A stretch of 64,000 nt of DNA from Clavibacter capsici (GCF_001280205.1 NZ_CP012573.1:2108001-2172000); one strand, 5' to 3'. Shown: positions 8,907-18,507, counted from the first letter of the stretch. Notes: generated from the sequence alone by a model not told the origin. Made by a program: numbers and translations.

Positions 8907-9176
8907 TCAGCGGCGGATGCCCAGGCGCGCGATCAGGGCGCGGTAGCGCTCGATGTCGACGTTGGACAGGTAGCCGAGGAGACGACGACGCTGGCCGACC
9001 AGGAGGAGCAGGCCACGACGCGTGTGGTGGTCGTGCTTGTGCTCCTTGAGGTGCTCGGTGAGGCCCGTGATCCGCTTGGTGAGGAGCGCGATCTGCACCT
9101 CGGGGGATCCGGTGTCACCGGGGTGGGTCGCGTACTCGTCGATGATCGCCTTCTTGACGTCTGCTTCCAGAGCCAT
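8907..9176 (-). CDS. rpsO: 30S ribosomal protein S15
   Basis: 89 aa, exactly the family length. S15 binds 16S rRNA early in assembly of the 30S platform. The sequence shows the family's [19 protein letters not shown] block (about 18-36), [10 protein letters not shown] (about 49-58) and the C-terminal [12 protein letters not shown]. The ATG at 9176 is preceded by GAGGGGAT. It has its own terminator, so the pnp gene behind it is at most partly co-transcribed. In several bacteria S15 represses its own translation by binding its mRNA; the 5' region here is about 90 bases and could fold, but I cannot show this. Confidence 0.98.
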   Translation of the reverse strand: MALEADVKKAIIDEYATHPGDTGSPEVQIALLTKRITGLTEHLKEHKHDHHTRRGLLLLVGQRRRLLGYLSNVDIERYRALIARLGIRR

Positions 9177-9267
9177 GTGATGATCCCCTCTCGTGTTCGT
9201 TGCGCGGCGCCCGTCACAGGATGTGCGAGCTCTCTTGATCCGCGGCCGTCCAGACGGCAACCGCACG

Positions 9268-9273
9268 AGCATA
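9268..9273 (-). promoter_or_regulatory. Candidate rpsO promoter (extended -10)
   Basis: TGGTATGCT on the minus strand: an extended -10 (TGn + TATGCT) about 91 bases before the rpsO ATG. No consensus -35 is seen, which the extended -10 may offset. Confidence 0.45.
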
Positions 9274-9361
9274 CCAGGGGGCCGGGCTCCCGGGGACCGC
9301 CGAGGCCGCCGGGGCCGCGGGCGGAGGCGCCTCGCGCGGAAGCGGCGTCGGCGATCTCGGC

Positions 9362-9367
9362 TAGCGT
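9362..9367 (+). promoter_or_regulatory. Candidate -10 for the MFS gene
   Basis: TAGCGT 34 bases upstream of the GTG at 9402, giving a short 5' leader. Confidence 0.35.
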
Positions 9368-9401
9368 TGAAATCCACCCGAGAGAGACGACGCAGCGACA
9401 C

Positions 9402-10754
9402 GTGAGCACCCCGCCCGAGACCTCCCCCATCCCGATCCCCGACGAGCGCCAGGTCCGCGGCAGCCACTTCGTCGACCTGTCGCCGCTGAAGGAGAGCCCG
9501 GCGTTCGCCCGGCTCTGGGCGGGCAACGCGATCGCGGGCATCGGCAGCCAGATGACGATCGTGGCGATCGGGCTGCACGTGTACGAGCTCACGGGATCCA
9601 CCGGCGCCGTCGCGCTCGTGGGCGTGCTGTCGCTCGTGCCGATGATCCTCGCGGGCCTCTACGGCGGCATGCTCGCGGACGCCTTCGACCGACGGAAGGT
9701 CGCGCTCATCGCGTCGTGCGCGGCCTGGGGCTCGACCATCGCGCTGGCGCTGCTCGCCTGGACGCACGCGGAGACGGTGTGGTCGCTCTACGCGCTGAGC
9801 ATCCTCAACGCGGTGGCGGCGACGGTGATCGGGACCAGCCGGCAGGCGATCCTCCCCCGGATCCTCCCGCCGCACCTGCTGCCCGCGGCCAGCGCGCTCG
9901 GCGGGATCAGCCTCGGCGTCATGGTCACGGTCGGCCCGGCGCTCGCGGGCGTGCTCGTCGCGTCGGTCGGGTTCCAGTGGACCTACACCGTCGACGCCGT
10001 GCTGTTCCTCGCGGCGTTCACGGGCGTGCTCGCGCTGCCGCGGATCGCGCCCGAGGGCGAGGTGCAGCGGCCGGGGCTCGCCTCCATCAGGTACGGGCTG
10101 GGGTTCCTCCGGACCGCGCCCAACATCCGCATGTCGTTCATCGTCGACATCATCGCCATGACGTTCGGACAGCCCCGCGTGCTGTTCCCGGCGGTGGGCG
10201 CGGTGGTGCTGGGCGGCGGGCCGGTGACCGTCGGGATCCTCACGGCGGCCGGCGCCGTCGGCAGCCTCGTGAGCAGCGTGCTGAGCGGATCCGTCGGCCG
10301 GGTCACGCGGCACGGGCGGGCGATCCGGCTGGCCATCGTCGCGTACGGCCTCTCGACCGCCGGCTTCGGCCTGGTCCTGCTCCTCGCGTCGCAGCCGGGC
10401 GTGCTGCACGGGATCGGCTCGCGCATCGAGGACGCGAGCGTGCCCGGGATCGTCGCCGCCTCGGTGCTGCTGGCCTGCACGGGCGCGGCCGACAACATCT
10501 CCTCGATCTTCCGCAACACCATGCTGCAGACCGCGGTGCCCGACAACATGCGCGGGCGACTGCAGGGCGTCTTCATCGTCGTCGTGACGGGAGGGCCCCG
10601 TCTCGGCGACGCGTACATCGGCATCGTGACGGCCTTCGCCGCGCTGTGGGTGCCGTCGCTCGTGGGCGGGCTGCTCATCGCGGTGGTGGTGTGGATCCTC
10701 ATCCGCTCGCTGCCCTCGTTCGAGCGCTACGACGCGCGGAACCCGACCCCGTGA
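9402..10754 (+). CDS. MFS transporter (EntS-like exporter family)
   Basis: 450-aa inner-membrane protein with about 12 hydrophobic helices. The signature between helices 2 and 3 is visible as [16 protein letters not shown] (about 90-105), typical of the MFS_3 branch that includes enterobactin and multidrug exporters. The substrate is not predictable. The GTG at 9402 is chosen because the protein then begins with a polar tail and the conserved [17 protein letters not shown] helix-1 block; a TAGCGT -10-like hexamer lies 34 bases upstream. The stop overlaps the next gene's GTG by 4 bases (GTGA), so exporter and secreted nuclease are probably translated together, an unusual pairing. Confidence 0.85.
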   Translation: MSTPPETSPIPIPDERQVRGSHFVDLSPLKESPAFARLWAGNAIAGIGSQMTIVAIGLHVYELTGSTGAVALVGVLSLVPMILAGLYGGMLADAFDRRKVALIASCAAWGSTIALALLAWTHAETVWSLYALSILNAVAATVIGTSRQAILPRILPPHLLPAASALGGISLGVMVTVGPALAGVLVASVGFQWTYTVDAVLFLAAFTGVLALPRIAPEGEVQRPGLASIRYGLGFLRTAPNIRMSFIVDIIAMTFGQPRVLFPAVGAVVLGGGPVTVGILTAAGAVGSLVSSVLSGSVGRVTRHGRAIRLAIVAYGLSTAGFGLVLLLASQPGVLHGIGSRIEDASVPGIVAASVLLACTGAADNISSIFRNTMLQTAVPDNMRGRLQGVFIVVVTGGPRLGDAYIGIVTAFAALWVPSLVGGLLIAVVVWILIRSLPSFERYDARNPTP

Positions 10755-11515
10755 CGCGGCGGAGGCGGCGCCGGACGCCGGCGCTCGTGACGCTGGCCGC
10801 GCTCGTGGTCGTGGTGGTCGCGGGGCTCGTGCAGTGGCACGGGGATCCGGGGCCGGCACCCGCCGGCGGTGGCGGCCGGCCCGGGACCGGGCTCGGCGCG
10901 GAGCCGGGCGCTCCCGGATCCGCGCGACTCGCCCTCCAGGGGCTCGAGGTGCGGACGGAGGAGCGCGTGCCGGGCTACGACCGGGAGTCGTTCGCGTGGC
11001 GCACGGACGTGGACCGCAACGGCTGCGACACCCGCAACGACGTGCTGCGGCGCGACCTCGCCGACGTCGCGATCCGCGGCGGGACGCGCGGCTGCGCCGT
11101 GCAGTCCGGGGTGCTGACGGATCCGTACTCGGGCGAGCGGATCGAGTTCGACCGGTCACGGGACCCGGAGGCGGTGCAGATCGACCACGTCGTGTCGCTG
11201 TCGGACGCGTGGTCGTCCGGTGCGTGGCGCTGGGACGCCGACTACCGCGCCGCGTTCGCGAACGACCCGCTGGAGCTCATGGCCGCGTCCGCCGCGGAGA
11301 ACTCGGACAAGTCGGACGCGACGGCGGACGAGTGGCTGCCCGAGGATCCGTCCGACAGGTGCGCGCTCGTGGTGCGGCAGGTGTCGATCAAGGTGCGCAC
11401 GGAGCTCAGCGTGACGCGCGCGGAGCACGACGCGATGGCGCGCGTGCTCGACGACTGCGGCGACCTCCCGCTGCTGTCGTCCGACGACGTGCGCTGGCCC
11501 GCGCCCGCGCGCTGA
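10751..11515 (+). CDS. Secreted/anchored HNH endonuclease family protein (DUF1524-like)
   Basis: 254 aa. The N-terminus (Arg-rich 2-8, hydrophobic 10-27) is a signal peptide or anchor; a Gly/Pro linker reaches to about 57. The nuclease core shows the His-Me-finger pattern of the DUF1524/GmrSD-type HNH group: [11 protein letters not shown] with H146, [10 protein letters not shown] with N171, then N184 and the [13 protein letters not shown] block. Two Cys pairs (92/115 and near the C-terminus) may form disulfides outside the cell. Homologues are common secreted proteins in actinobacteria, thought to degrade extracellular DNA. The start overlaps the stop of the MFS gene (GTGA). Confidence 0.85.
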   Translation: MTRRRRRRTPALVTLAALVVVVVAGLVQWHGDPGPAPAGGGGRPGTGLGAEPGAPGSARLALQGLEVRTEERVPGYDRESFAWRTDVDRNGCDTRNDVLRRDLADVAIRGGTRGCAVQSGVLTDPYSGERIEFDRSRDPEAVQIDHVVSLSDAWSSGAWRWDADYRAAFANDPLELMAASAAENSDKSDATADEWLPEDPSDRCALVVRQVSIKVRTELSVTRAEHDAMARVLDDCGDLPLLSSDDVRWPAPAR

Positions 11516-11703
11516 GCCCGGCGCACGCCCGCGCCCAGGGGCCCGTCATCCGCACGGGCGAACCGATGGCGAACCCGCTCCGAAGAGACTGCAATGCGCC
11601 GGACCTCCAGAGACGCGATGCACCACGGGTCCGGATGTCATGGGGAGAGCGGTCGCACGGACGGCGCACGGAGAGGGGTCTCGGCGCCGGGACCACGACC
11701 GCA

Positions 11704-11729
11704 GGGCCGGCCCGTCATCGGGTCGGCCC
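11704..11729. terminator. Hairpin between convergent genes
   Basis: GGGCCGGCCCG, loop TCAT, CGGGTCGGCCC: an 11-bp stem with one mismatch between the HNH gene and the anion permease gene; probably terminates both. Confidence 0.65.
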
Positions 11730-11757
11730 ATCTCCCTGCCCCCGGGCGATCCGACGC

Positions 11758-13341
11758 TCAGGCCAGCAGGCCGAGCACGCCCATCCACGCCGTGCCGACG
11801 ACGCCCCAGATGACGATGAGCACCACGGCCATCACGAAGCCGACGCGGAACCACTCCCTCGTCGTGACGTAGCCGGATCCGAAGACCACGCCCGACGGCC
11901 CCGACGCGTAGTGCGAGATGCCGCCGAACAGGTTGCCGATGAAGCCGAGCACGAGGGCCGCGAACAGCGGCGGCGTGCCGGTGGCGACGGCGGCGCCGAG
12001 GAAGACCGCGTACATCGCGACGATGTGCGCCGTGTTCGACGCGAACAGGTAGTGCGAGAAGAAGTAGACGAGCGCGAGCACCGCGAAGGCCCACGGCCAG
12101 GGCAGGCCGCCGACGGATCCCGATACGGCGCCGCCCACGAGGTCGATGACGCCCAGCGCGTCGAGCTGGTCGGCCATGCCGACGAGCACCGCGAAGAAGA
12201 TGAGCGTCGACCAGGCGGACGCGTTCGCCGCGAGGTGCGACCACTTGAGGACGCCCGTGACGAGCAGGACCGCGATGCCGCCGAAGGCCGCGGCCGTCGC
12301 GGGGATGCCGAGCAGGGATCCGCCGCACCACAGCACGAGCAGCAGGACGAAGGTGGCGGCCATGATGCGCTCGTGGCCCGACAGCGGTCCGAGCCCGCGC
12401 AGCTCCTGGCGCGCGTGGGCGGGCGCCTCGGGCGTGCGCGTGAGCGTCGGCGGGTAGACGCGCGACATCGCCCACGGCACGACCACGAGGCTGAGGAGCC
12501 CGGGCACGAGCGCCGCGAGCGCCCAGCCGCCCCACGTGACCTCGATGCCGAGGTCGGCGGCGGCCTTCTGCGCGACCGGGTTGCCGGCCATGGCCGTGAC
12601 GAACATGGCCGAGGTGACCGTGTTGACCTGCACGCTCGTGAGCGCGAGGTAGGAGCCGAGGCGGCGGCGCGAGGCGTCCGAGTCGGGGGTGGATCCCTGC
12701 ACGCGGCTGAGCGACGCGACGATCGGGTACACGACACCCCCGGCCCGCGCGGTGTTCGAGGGCGTCGCGGGCGCGAGCACCAGGTCGGTGAGCGCCATGC
12801 CGTAGGCGAGGCCGAGGCTGGATCCACCGAGGCGCGACACGAACGCCAACGCGATGCGGCGGCCGAGTCCCGTGACGAGGAAGCCGTCGGCGATGAAGAA
12901 CGACGCGACGATGAGCCAGATGGTGGGGTTCGCGAAGCCCTCGAGCGCCTCGCCGTCGGTGCGCATCGTGCCGGTGAGCATGGCGACCGCGAGACCCACC
13001 AGCGCGACGGGCGCGGTGGGCAGCGGCTGGAGGATGAGCGCGAGGACCGTGCCGACGAAGATCCCGGCCATGTGCATGCCGCGCGGGTCGACGCCCGCGG
13101 GCGGCGGCACGAGGGCGATGCCGATCGCGACCGCCACGATCACGACGACCTGGATGAGGCGCGTGCGGCGGATCCGGCGGGCGGCGCGGGATGCGGCGGC
13201 CGTCGGGTCGGCCACGGAGGCGACGCCGTCCGGCGCGGGGTCGGCCTCGTCGCCGACCGGGCCGCCCGGGCCGCCCGGAGCGGGATCCGTCCCTGTTCCG
13301 GTGGCGGACGAGGGGCCGGAGGCTGCGGGAGGAGGGGTCAT
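11758..13341 (-). CDS. SLC13/DASS family anion permease
   Basis: 527-aa membrane protein, 12-14 helices, sodium-coupled or exchange carrier for di/tricarboxylates in the family of TtdT, CitT and the plastid 2-oxoglutarate/malate carrier. Both family SNT motifs are present: LAPATPSNTARAGGVVYP (about 183-200) and YLFASNTAH in the second half, with the MTGTM... and NTVTSAMFVTAMAGNP blocks. The first ~50 residues are Pro/Gly/Ala-rich and cytosolic. The ATG at 13341 is used (GGAGG about 11 bases upstream); an ATG 13 codons earlier is possible. It lies downstream of helD on the same strand (103-base gap). Confidence 0.88.
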   Translation of the reverse strand: MTPPPAASGPSSATGTGTDPAPGGPGGPVGDEADPAPDGVASVADPTAAASRAARRIRRTRLIQVVVIVAVAIGIALVPPPAGVDPRGMHMAGIFVGTVLALILQPLPTAPVALVGLAVAMLTGTMRTDGEALEGFANPTIWLIVASFFIADGFLVTGLGRRIALAFVSRLGGSSLGLAYGMALTDLVLAPATPSNTARAGGVVYPIVASLSRVQGSTPDSDASRRRLGSYLALTSVQVNTVTSAMFVTAMAGNPVAQKAAADLGIEVTWGGWALAALVPGLLSLVVVPWAMSRVYPPTLTRTPEAPAHARQELRGLGPLSGHERIMAATFVLLLVLWCGGSLLGIPATAAAFGGIAVLLVTGVLKWSHLAANASAWSTLIFFAVLVGMADQLDALGVIDLVGGAVSGSVGGLPWPWAFAVLALVYFFSHYLFASNTAHIVAMYAVFLGAAVATGTPPLFAALVLGFIGNLFGGISHYASGPSGVVFGSGYVTTREWFRVGFVMAVVLIVIWGVVGTAWMGVLGLLA

Positions 13342-13444
13342 GACCGGCCCATCCTCCGCGCGTGCCGGGCCGGAAGCCACTTGTCTTCATAGTGTTCACG
13401 AGGCCGCCGCCGCGTGGCCCGCGACGCCGGCGGGGCGGCGCCGA

Positions 13445-15721
13445 TCAGGCCGTGAAGCCCGTGGAGGTCACGATGTGCAGGCGCTGCGTGGGCCGCGTCA
13501 TGGCGACGTAGAGGCCCGCCGCGCCCCGCGACGTGTGCGCGAGGATCTCGTCCGGCTCGGCGACGACCACGACGTCGAACTCGAGGCCCTTGGCCTCCTG
13601 CGAGCCGAGCACCGCGATGGGCCGGCCGAGCCCGCCCACGCCGATGCCGACCGCGGACCCGAACCGCTCGGCGAGCGCGCGGTGCAGCCCCTCGACGCGG
13701 TCGTCGCGGGCGATGACCGCGAGCGTGCCCGCCTCGTCGCCCTCGCGCTCCTCGTCGACCACGTCGATGACGGCCGAGACGACCTCGTCGGCCGACACCT
13801 CGACGGTGTCGATGGGGTGCTCGCCCTCGCGGACGGCCCGCGAGCGGATGACCGGGAGGCCGTGCGCGATGGCCATGCGCTCGGCGGCCTCGGCGATCCG
13901 GGCGGGCGTGCGGTAGTTGACCGTGAGCTCCTCGAGGCGCCACTCGCGGCCGAGCACCGGGCCGAGCGCGTCCTGCCAGCTCGTGACGCCGACGGCGGAG
14001 CTCGCCTGCGCGACGTCGCCCACGATCGTGAACGAGCGCAGCGGGCAGCGGCGGAGGAGCACGCGCCACTGCATGGGCGAGAGCTCCTGGGCCTCGTCGA
14101 CCACGATGTGGCCGTAGGTCCAGGTGCGGTCGGATGCGGCGCGCTCGGCGGTCGTGCGACGCGCGGCCTGCTCGGCGAAGCCCTCGGCGAGGCGCTCGGC
14201 CGTGACCATGCCGCCCACGCCCATGTTCTCGATGGCCTGCTCGGCGTTCTCGATGTCGCGGAGGCGCTGCTGCTCGCGCTCGCGCGCGCTCGCGTCGGCC
14301 TGGGCGCTGAACTCGCCGAGGAGCTCGGCGGCCTCGTCGAGGAGCGGCACGTCGGCGATCGTGAAGGGCGCGTCGCGGTCGCGGCGGAGGAGCGCGCGCT
14401 TCTCGGGGCTCCAGCGCGGGGTGAGCGAGGCGAGCCAGTTCGGGCGCGCGTAGAGGTCCTGGATGAGCTTCTCGGGCGTGAGCGGGAGCCACGCGGTGTT
14501 GAGCGCGACCTTCACGTCGTAGGAGGTGCGCAGGTCCTCGCGGAGCATGGCGAGGTCGCTGTCGTCGAGGGCGCTGCCGTTGCGGCGCATCTGCGACGCG
14601 AGGACCTGCGCGAGGGATCCGAGGGCGGCCTTGTTGAAGACGACCCGCGCCTCGTTGTGCGGCTTCCGGCTGTCCTGCGCGCGGCGGAGGGCGCTCGCCA
14701 CGAGCGACGGCTCGAGCACGATGCGCTCGCCGTTCACGTCGAGGGTGACCGGCTCGGTGGGGACGACCTGGCGCGAGCGGACGGCGCGCTGCAGGAGGCC
14801 CGCCATCTCGGATCCGCCCTTGACGGCCGCGACCTCGGGCGCGTCCTCCGCGGAGGCCTCGATGCCGGGGAACAGCTGGCCGACGCTCGCGAGCACGACG
14901 CCGGTCTCGCCGAGGGAGGGCAGCACGGCCTCGATGTACTGCAGGAACGAGCGGCTGGGGCCGACGACGAGCACGCCCGAGGAGGCGAGGCGGTCGCGGT
15001 GCGAGTAGAGGAGGTACGCGGCCCGGTGCAGCGCGACCGCGGTCTTGCCCGTGCCCGGCCCGCCCTGCACGACGAGCACGCCGCGGAGGTCGGAGCGGAT
15101 GATGCGGTCCTGCTCGGCCTGGATGGTGGCGACGATGTCGTTCATCCGGCCGGTGCGGCCCGCGGCGAGCGCGGCGAGCAGCGCGCCCTCGCCCTGGAGG
15201 CTCGTGCGGCCCTCGTCCAGCAGCGTGGGGTCGAACACCTCGTCCTCGACGTGCACGACCTCGCGGCCGCGGGTGGTGAGGTGGCGGCGGGCGCGGGCGC
15301 CGAGCGGCGTGGCGGCGGTGGCCTGGTAGAAGGCGCTCGCCTGGGGCACGCGCCAGTCGAGGAGGAGCGGCTGGAGGTCGTCGTCGCGGAGGCCGATGCG
15401 GCCGATGTACCTGTACACGGGGTCCCCGTCGCCCGCCGTGCGCGCGGGCGCGCCGTCGCGCGGCTCGTCCTCCGGCAGGTGGCCGTCCTCGAACTCGAGG
15501 CGGCCGAAGACGAGGCGCTCGTCGACTTCGCGGAGGGCCTGGAGGCGGTCCTCGTAGATGCGGGCGAACGCGTCGCGCTCGGACCGGTTCTGGTGGGTGC
15601 CGCCCGTGGGGCTGTCGCGCACCGCGACCAGCTGCTCGCGGGTCTCCGCCCGCACCGCGTCGAGTCGTCCGTAGAGGCGGCCGACGTACGCCCGCTCCAG
15701 CTCCAGCTCCGTACCGGTCAC
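13445..15721 (-). CDS. helD: HelD-family RNA polymerase recycling ATPase
   Basis: UvrD/Rep-like superfamily-1 ATPase of about 758 aa that, in the actinobacterial class, removes RNA polymerase from DNA or terminated complexes rather than unwinding DNA; Streptomyces HelR members also protect from rifamycins. Visible: a coiled-coil N-terminal arm (about 1-75), Walker A GGPGTGKT (about 220-227), the HIVVDEAQELSP DEAQ box, VGDVAQ, VNYRTP and the C-terminal motif VAMTRPTQRLHI. GTG at 15721 is preferred to GTG at 15727 because GAGGGG then lies 9 bases upstream. A TAGGAT -10-like hexamer lies about 30 bases upstream. Whether this copy confers rifamycin tolerance is open. Confidence 0.88.
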   Translation of the reverse strand: MTGTELELERAYVGRLYGRLDAVRAETREQLVAVRDSPTGGTHQNRSERDAFARIYEDRLQALREVDERLVFGRLEFEDGHLPEDEPRDGAPARTAGDGDPVYRYIGRIGLRDDDLQPLLLDWRVPQASAFYQATAATPLGARARRHLTTRGREVVHVEDEVFDPTLLDEGRTSLQGEGALLAALAAGRTGRMNDIVATIQAEQDRIIRSDLRGVLVVQGGPGTGKTAVALHRAAYLLYSHRDRLASSGVLVVGPSRSFLQYIEAVLPSLGETGVVLASVGQLFPGIEASAEDAPEVAAVKGGSEMAGLLQRAVRSRQVVPTEPVTLDVNGERIVLEPSLVASALRRAQDSRKPHNEARVVFNKAALGSLAQVLASQMRRNGSALDDSDLAMLREDLRTSYDVKVALNTAWLPLTPEKLIQDLYARPNWLASLTPRWSPEKRALLRRDRDAPFTIADVPLLDEAAELLGEFSAQADASAREREQQRLRDIENAEQAIENMGVGGMVTAERLAEGFAEQAARRTTAERAASDRTWTYGHIVVDEAQELSPMQWRVLLRRCPLRSFTIVGDVAQASSAVGVTSWQDALGPVLGREWRLEELTVNYRTPARIAEAAERMAIAHGLPVIRSRAVREGEHPIDTVEVSADEVVSAVIDVVDEEREGDEAGTLAVIARDDRVEGLHRALAERFGSAVGIGVGGLGRPIAVLGSQEAKGLEFDVVVVAEPDEILAHTSRGAAGLYVAMTRPTQRLHIVTSTGFTA

Positions 15722-15751
15722 CTGCACACACCCCTCGGGAATCCGGCGTCA

Positions 15752-15757
15752 ATCCTA
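15752..15757 (-). promoter_or_regulatory. Candidate -10 for helD
   Basis: TAGGAT on the minus strand 30 bases before the GTG at 15721, leaving room for a leader containing the GAGGGG ribosome-binding site. Confidence 0.4.
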
Positions 15758-15781
15758 CCGACCCGAGGGGGACGTCCCGGA

Positions 15782-15812
15782 CCGCGGGCGGGGCGCCGGG
15801 CGTCGCCCGCGG
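15782..15812 (-). terminator. Terminator downstream of vanZ-like gene
   Basis: Perfect 9-bp stem CCGCGGGCG/CGCCCGCGG with a 13-base GC-rich loop, 16 bases past the vanZ-like stop. Confidence 0.6.
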
Positions 15813-15827
15813 AGGGATGCCTGGGCC

Positions 15828-16316
15828 TCAGCGGGACGTGCCGACCAGGCGCCGCGGGTCCTGCGCGGCGGGCTGCGGGCGCCGACGGAGCGCGCGACGG
15901 CGGGCGTTCTCGGAGCGGGCCGTGAGGATCAGGACGAGCACCACGCCCACGAGCGCGCCCAGCCCGTTGTGCACGAGGTCGCGGACGTCGGAGACACGGG
16001 TCGGGAGGAACGCCTGCGCGGTCTCGATGAGCGCCGAGAGGCCCACCCCGAGCGCGATCGCGAGCCACCAGCGCGACCGGCCGAGGAGCAGCACCAGGAA
16101 CATGCCCACGGGTACGAACATCGCGACGTTGGCCGCGCCCTCGACGAACGAGTAGGTGAGCCACGCGGTGCCGTCGTGCCGGTGCAGGGCCCGGAGCGCG
16201 CGGAAGAGGAAGCCGTCGATGCGGCGGTCGTAGGGCTCCGGCGACAGCGTGATCCACGCGACCAGGCCGAGGTAGAGGGCCGTGGCGGTTCCGAGGACGG
16301 GGTGGCGGAGGAGCAT
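15828..16316 (-). CDS. VanZ family membrane protein
   Basis: 162 aa with about four transmembrane helices and the VanZ-type pattern: ITLSPEPYD after helix 1, NVAMFVPVGMFL, the ALIETAQAFLP helix and RVSDVRDLVHNGLGALVG near the last helix. VanZ of Enterococcus lowers teicoplanin sensitivity, but most chromosomal homologues have no proven role and none of the other van genes is nearby. The C-terminal ~35 residues are Arg-rich and cytosolic. The ATG at 16316 gives the normal length; no strong ribosome-binding site is visible. It reads away from the MetE-like gene across a 244-base gap in which I see no clear promoter. Confidence 0.8.
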   Translation of the reverse strand: MLLRHPVLGTATALYLGLVAWITLSPEPYDRRIDGFLFRALRALHRHDGTAWLTYSFVEGAANVAMFVPVGMFLVLLLGRSRWWLAIALGVGLSALIETAQAFLPTRVSDVRDLVHNGLGALVGVVLVLILTARSENARRRALRRRPQPAAQDPRRLVGTSR

Positions 16317-16560
16317 CCGTCCATCATCCGGGCATTCCCCTGGGTGCCGGATCCGTCGGAGGTGCCGCTTCCGTGACGTCCTGTTGCGTCCTCCCCCTCC
16401 TCGCGGATGACGCCGTGGCACCCTGTGCGTGCAGCGCATCCGCGAAGCCTCGCGTCCCGCCCGCATCCGCGGCCAGGGACACCGCCTGCGATCAGTTCCC
16501 GCTCGCCGCGGGCGGTCGTGCGAGGCCGCCCGACGGCATGAGAGACCCGCGGAGGTCCAC

Positions 16561-17814
16561 ATGCTCGACAGCACCGATTCGATCCAGACGTCCCACGCCG
16601 GCAGCCTGCCGCGGACGGACGCGCTCATCGCGGCCAACGCGTCCCGCGCCCAGGCCCGCGCGGCCGTGCTCGCCGGCCCCGGCGGCGGCGCGGCCCCCGC
16701 TCCCGCCGACGACGGCCTCGACGCCGTGCTCGCCGACGCGGTCGACGGCCTCGTCGCCCGCCAGCGCGAGGTCGGGATCACGGTGCCCGGCGACGGCGAG
16801 TACGGCAAGGCCATGTCGAGCGCGATCGACTACGGCGCCTGGTGGTCGTACTCGTTCCAGCGCCTCAGCGGCCTCGAGCTGGTGCCCGGCGGCCCGTTCT
16901 CCTCGGAGCCCGTGCGCAGCTCGCCCGGGGACGTGCGCCTCACGACGTTCCCCGACCGCCGCGACTGGACGATCTTCGCCGACGCCTACCGGGATCCGTC
17001 GAGCGGCATCACGGTCGGCGACGCCCCCATCGAGTTCCCGAGCGCCACCGGCCCGGTCGCCTACACGGGGCACGACGCGATCCAGGCGGACATCGCGCAC
17101 CTGAAGGCCGGCCTGGCGGCGAACGGGTACGAGGAGGGCTTCCTCACGTCCCTGTCCCCCGGCAGCGCGTCGCGCATCGGCAACCTGCACTACGCGACCG
17201 AGGAGGAGTTCATCTGGGCGTGCGCCGACGCGATGCGCGAGGAGTACGTCGCGATCATCGACGCGGGGCTCGTGCTGCAGATCGACGACCCGTCCGTCGC
17301 GGAGAACTGGGACCAGATCAACCCGGAGCCGAGCGTGGAGGACTACCTCGCCTTCACCCGCATCCGCGTGGAGGCGCTCAACCACGCGCTGCGCGGGCTG
17401 CCGCAGGAGCGGATCCGCTTCCACCTGTGTTGGGGCTCGTGGCACGGGCCGCACACGACCGACATCGAGTTCCGGCACATCGTGCGGACGATGCTCGACA
17501 TCGACGCGGGCGAGTACTCGTTCGAGGGCGCCAACGCGCGGCACGAGCACGAGTGGCGCGTGTGGGAGGACGTGGAGCTGCCCGACGGGAAGCTCATCGT
17601 GCCGGGCGTGGTCGGGCACGCGACGAACGTGGTCGAGCACCCGGAGCTCGTGGCCGACCGGATCGAGCGCTACGCGAAGCTCGTGGGACGGGAGCGCGTG
17701 ATCGCGTCGACGGACTGCGGGCTCGGCGGGCGGATCCACCCGCAGATCGCGTGGGCGAAGCTGGAGAGCCTGGCGCAGGGCGCGGAGATCGCGACGCGGC
17801 GGCTCTGGGGCTGA
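16561..17814 (+). CDS. Cobalamin-independent methionine synthase II family protein (MetE C-domain-like)
   Basis: 417-aa zinc-dependent methyl/alkyl-transferase-like TIM barrel, equal to the C-terminal half of MetE. Shown by SHAGSLPRT near the N-terminus, DGEYGKAMSSAIDYG (about 80-94), the zinc-site block FHLCWGSWHG (H288, C290) and the final ligand in STDCGLGG (C386). Stand-alone members include epoxyalkane:coenzyme M transferase relatives and uncharacterised enzymes, so the substrate is open. A full MetE would be ~750 aa with a folate domain, absent here. ATG at 16561 has GGAGG 6 bases upstream. It ends at a strong terminator and looks monocistronic. Confidence 0.85.
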   Translation: MLDSTDSIQTSHAGSLPRTDALIAANASRAQARAAVLAGPGGGAAPAPADDGLDAVLADAVDGLVARQREVGITVPGDGEYGKAMSSAIDYGAWWSYSFQRLSGLELVPGGPFSSEPVRSSPGDVRLTTFPDRRDWTIFADAYRDPSSGITVGDAPIEFPSATGPVAYTGHDAIQADIAHLKAGLAANGYEEGFLTSLSPGSASRIGNLHYATEEEFIWACADAMREEYVAIIDAGLVLQIDDPSVAENWDQINPEPSVEDYLAFTRIRVEALNHALRGLPQERIRFHLCWGSWHGPHTTDIEFRHIVRTMLDIDAGEYSFEGANARHEHEWRVWEDVELPDGKLIVPGVVGHATNVVEHPELVADRIERYAKLVGRERVIASTDCGLGGRIHPQIAWAKLESLAQGAEIATRRLWG

Positions 17815-17835
17815 CCCCGCCCCGCGTCGGACGAC

Positions 17836-17868
17836 GGAGGGCCGGACGCGTGACGCGTCCGGCCCTCC
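17836..17868. terminator. Bidirectional terminator
   Basis: GGAGGGCCGGACGC/GCGTCCGGCCCTCC perfect 14-bp stem between the convergent MetE-like and apt genes, extended by imperfect CGACG/CGTCG arms. Confidence 0.85.
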
Positions 17869-17887
17869 TCGTCGCGGTGCGGACGCG

Positions 17888-18415
17888 TCAGAGCGCGATG
17901 ATCGCGTGCACGTCGCGGCCGGCGAGCCGCTCCCGGCCGCCGAGGCCCTCGAGCTCGAGCACCACGCCGATGCCCGCGACCTCGTAGCCGGCGCGCTCCA
18001 ACAGGCGGGCGGCCGCCTCGAGGGTGCCGCCGGTCGCGAGCACGTCATCGAGGAGCAGCACGCGGGATCCGGGCGCCAGCTGGCCGGGGTGCAGCTCGAT
18101 GGCGGCTTCGCCGTACTCCAGGTCGTAGGACTCGCGCAGCACCTCGCCGGGGAGCTTGCCGGCCTTGCGCACCGCGAGGGTGCCGACGCCGGACGCGTAG
18201 GCGGCGGCCGCCGCGAGCAGGAAGCCGCGCGCCTCGACGCCCGCGACGGCGTCGACGGGACCGCCCGCGGCCACGAGGTCGTCGACGACGGCGCGGAGGG
18301 CGGGGCCGTCGGCGAGCACGGGCGTGAGGTCGCGGAACAGGATCCCGGGCTGCGGGAAGTCCGGGACGGTGAGCAGCAGGGAGCGGACGAGGTCGGAGGC
18401 GGGGGCGTCGGGCAC
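17888..18415 (-). CDS. apt: Adenine phosphoribosyltransferase
   Basis: Salvages adenine: adenine + PRPP to AMP + PPi. 175 aa, the usual length. The PRPP loop VLLLDDVLATGGT (119-131) and the adenine-pocket EARGF block (61-65) are present, with FPQPGILFRDLTP (20-32) matching the family N-terminus. The GTG at 18415 is chosen because the family begins here and TACCGT ends exactly 6 bases upstream, so the mRNA probably starts at the GTG with no leader. In many actinobacteria apt sits between secDF and relA; that context is absent here. Confidence 0.95.
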   Translation of the reverse strand: MPDAPASDLVRSLLLTVPDFPQPGILFRDLTPVLADGPALRAVVDDLVAAGGPVDAVAGVEARGFLLAAAAAYASGVGTLAVRKAGKLPGEVLRESYDLEYGEAAIELHPGQLAPGSRVLLLDDVLATGGTLEAAARLLERAGYEVAGIGVVLELEGLGGRERLAGRDVHAIIAL

Positions 18416-18421
18416 CCGACA

Positions 18422-18427
18422 ACGGTA
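18422..18427 (-). promoter_or_regulatory. -10 hexamer, leaderless apt promoter
   Basis: TACCGT, 6-base gap (TGTCGG) to the GTG start at 18415. Confidence 0.5.
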
Positions 18428-18507
18428 GTCGGTGCCGGGACGGCGGTCCGTCAGGCGGATGTGGTGGGCTGGGCGCTCCCCCGCCCGCACCGCCTCCCGA
18501 GGAGCCC

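Noticed and set aside
15725-15727. GTG at 15727 as helD start
   Set aside because: The Shine-Dalgarno GAGGGG would be only 3 bases away; the GTG at 15721 has a proper 9-base spacing.
12854-15925. 1023-codon plus-strand open frame opposite helD
   Set aside because: Antisense artefact; HelD motifs on the minus strand are complete.
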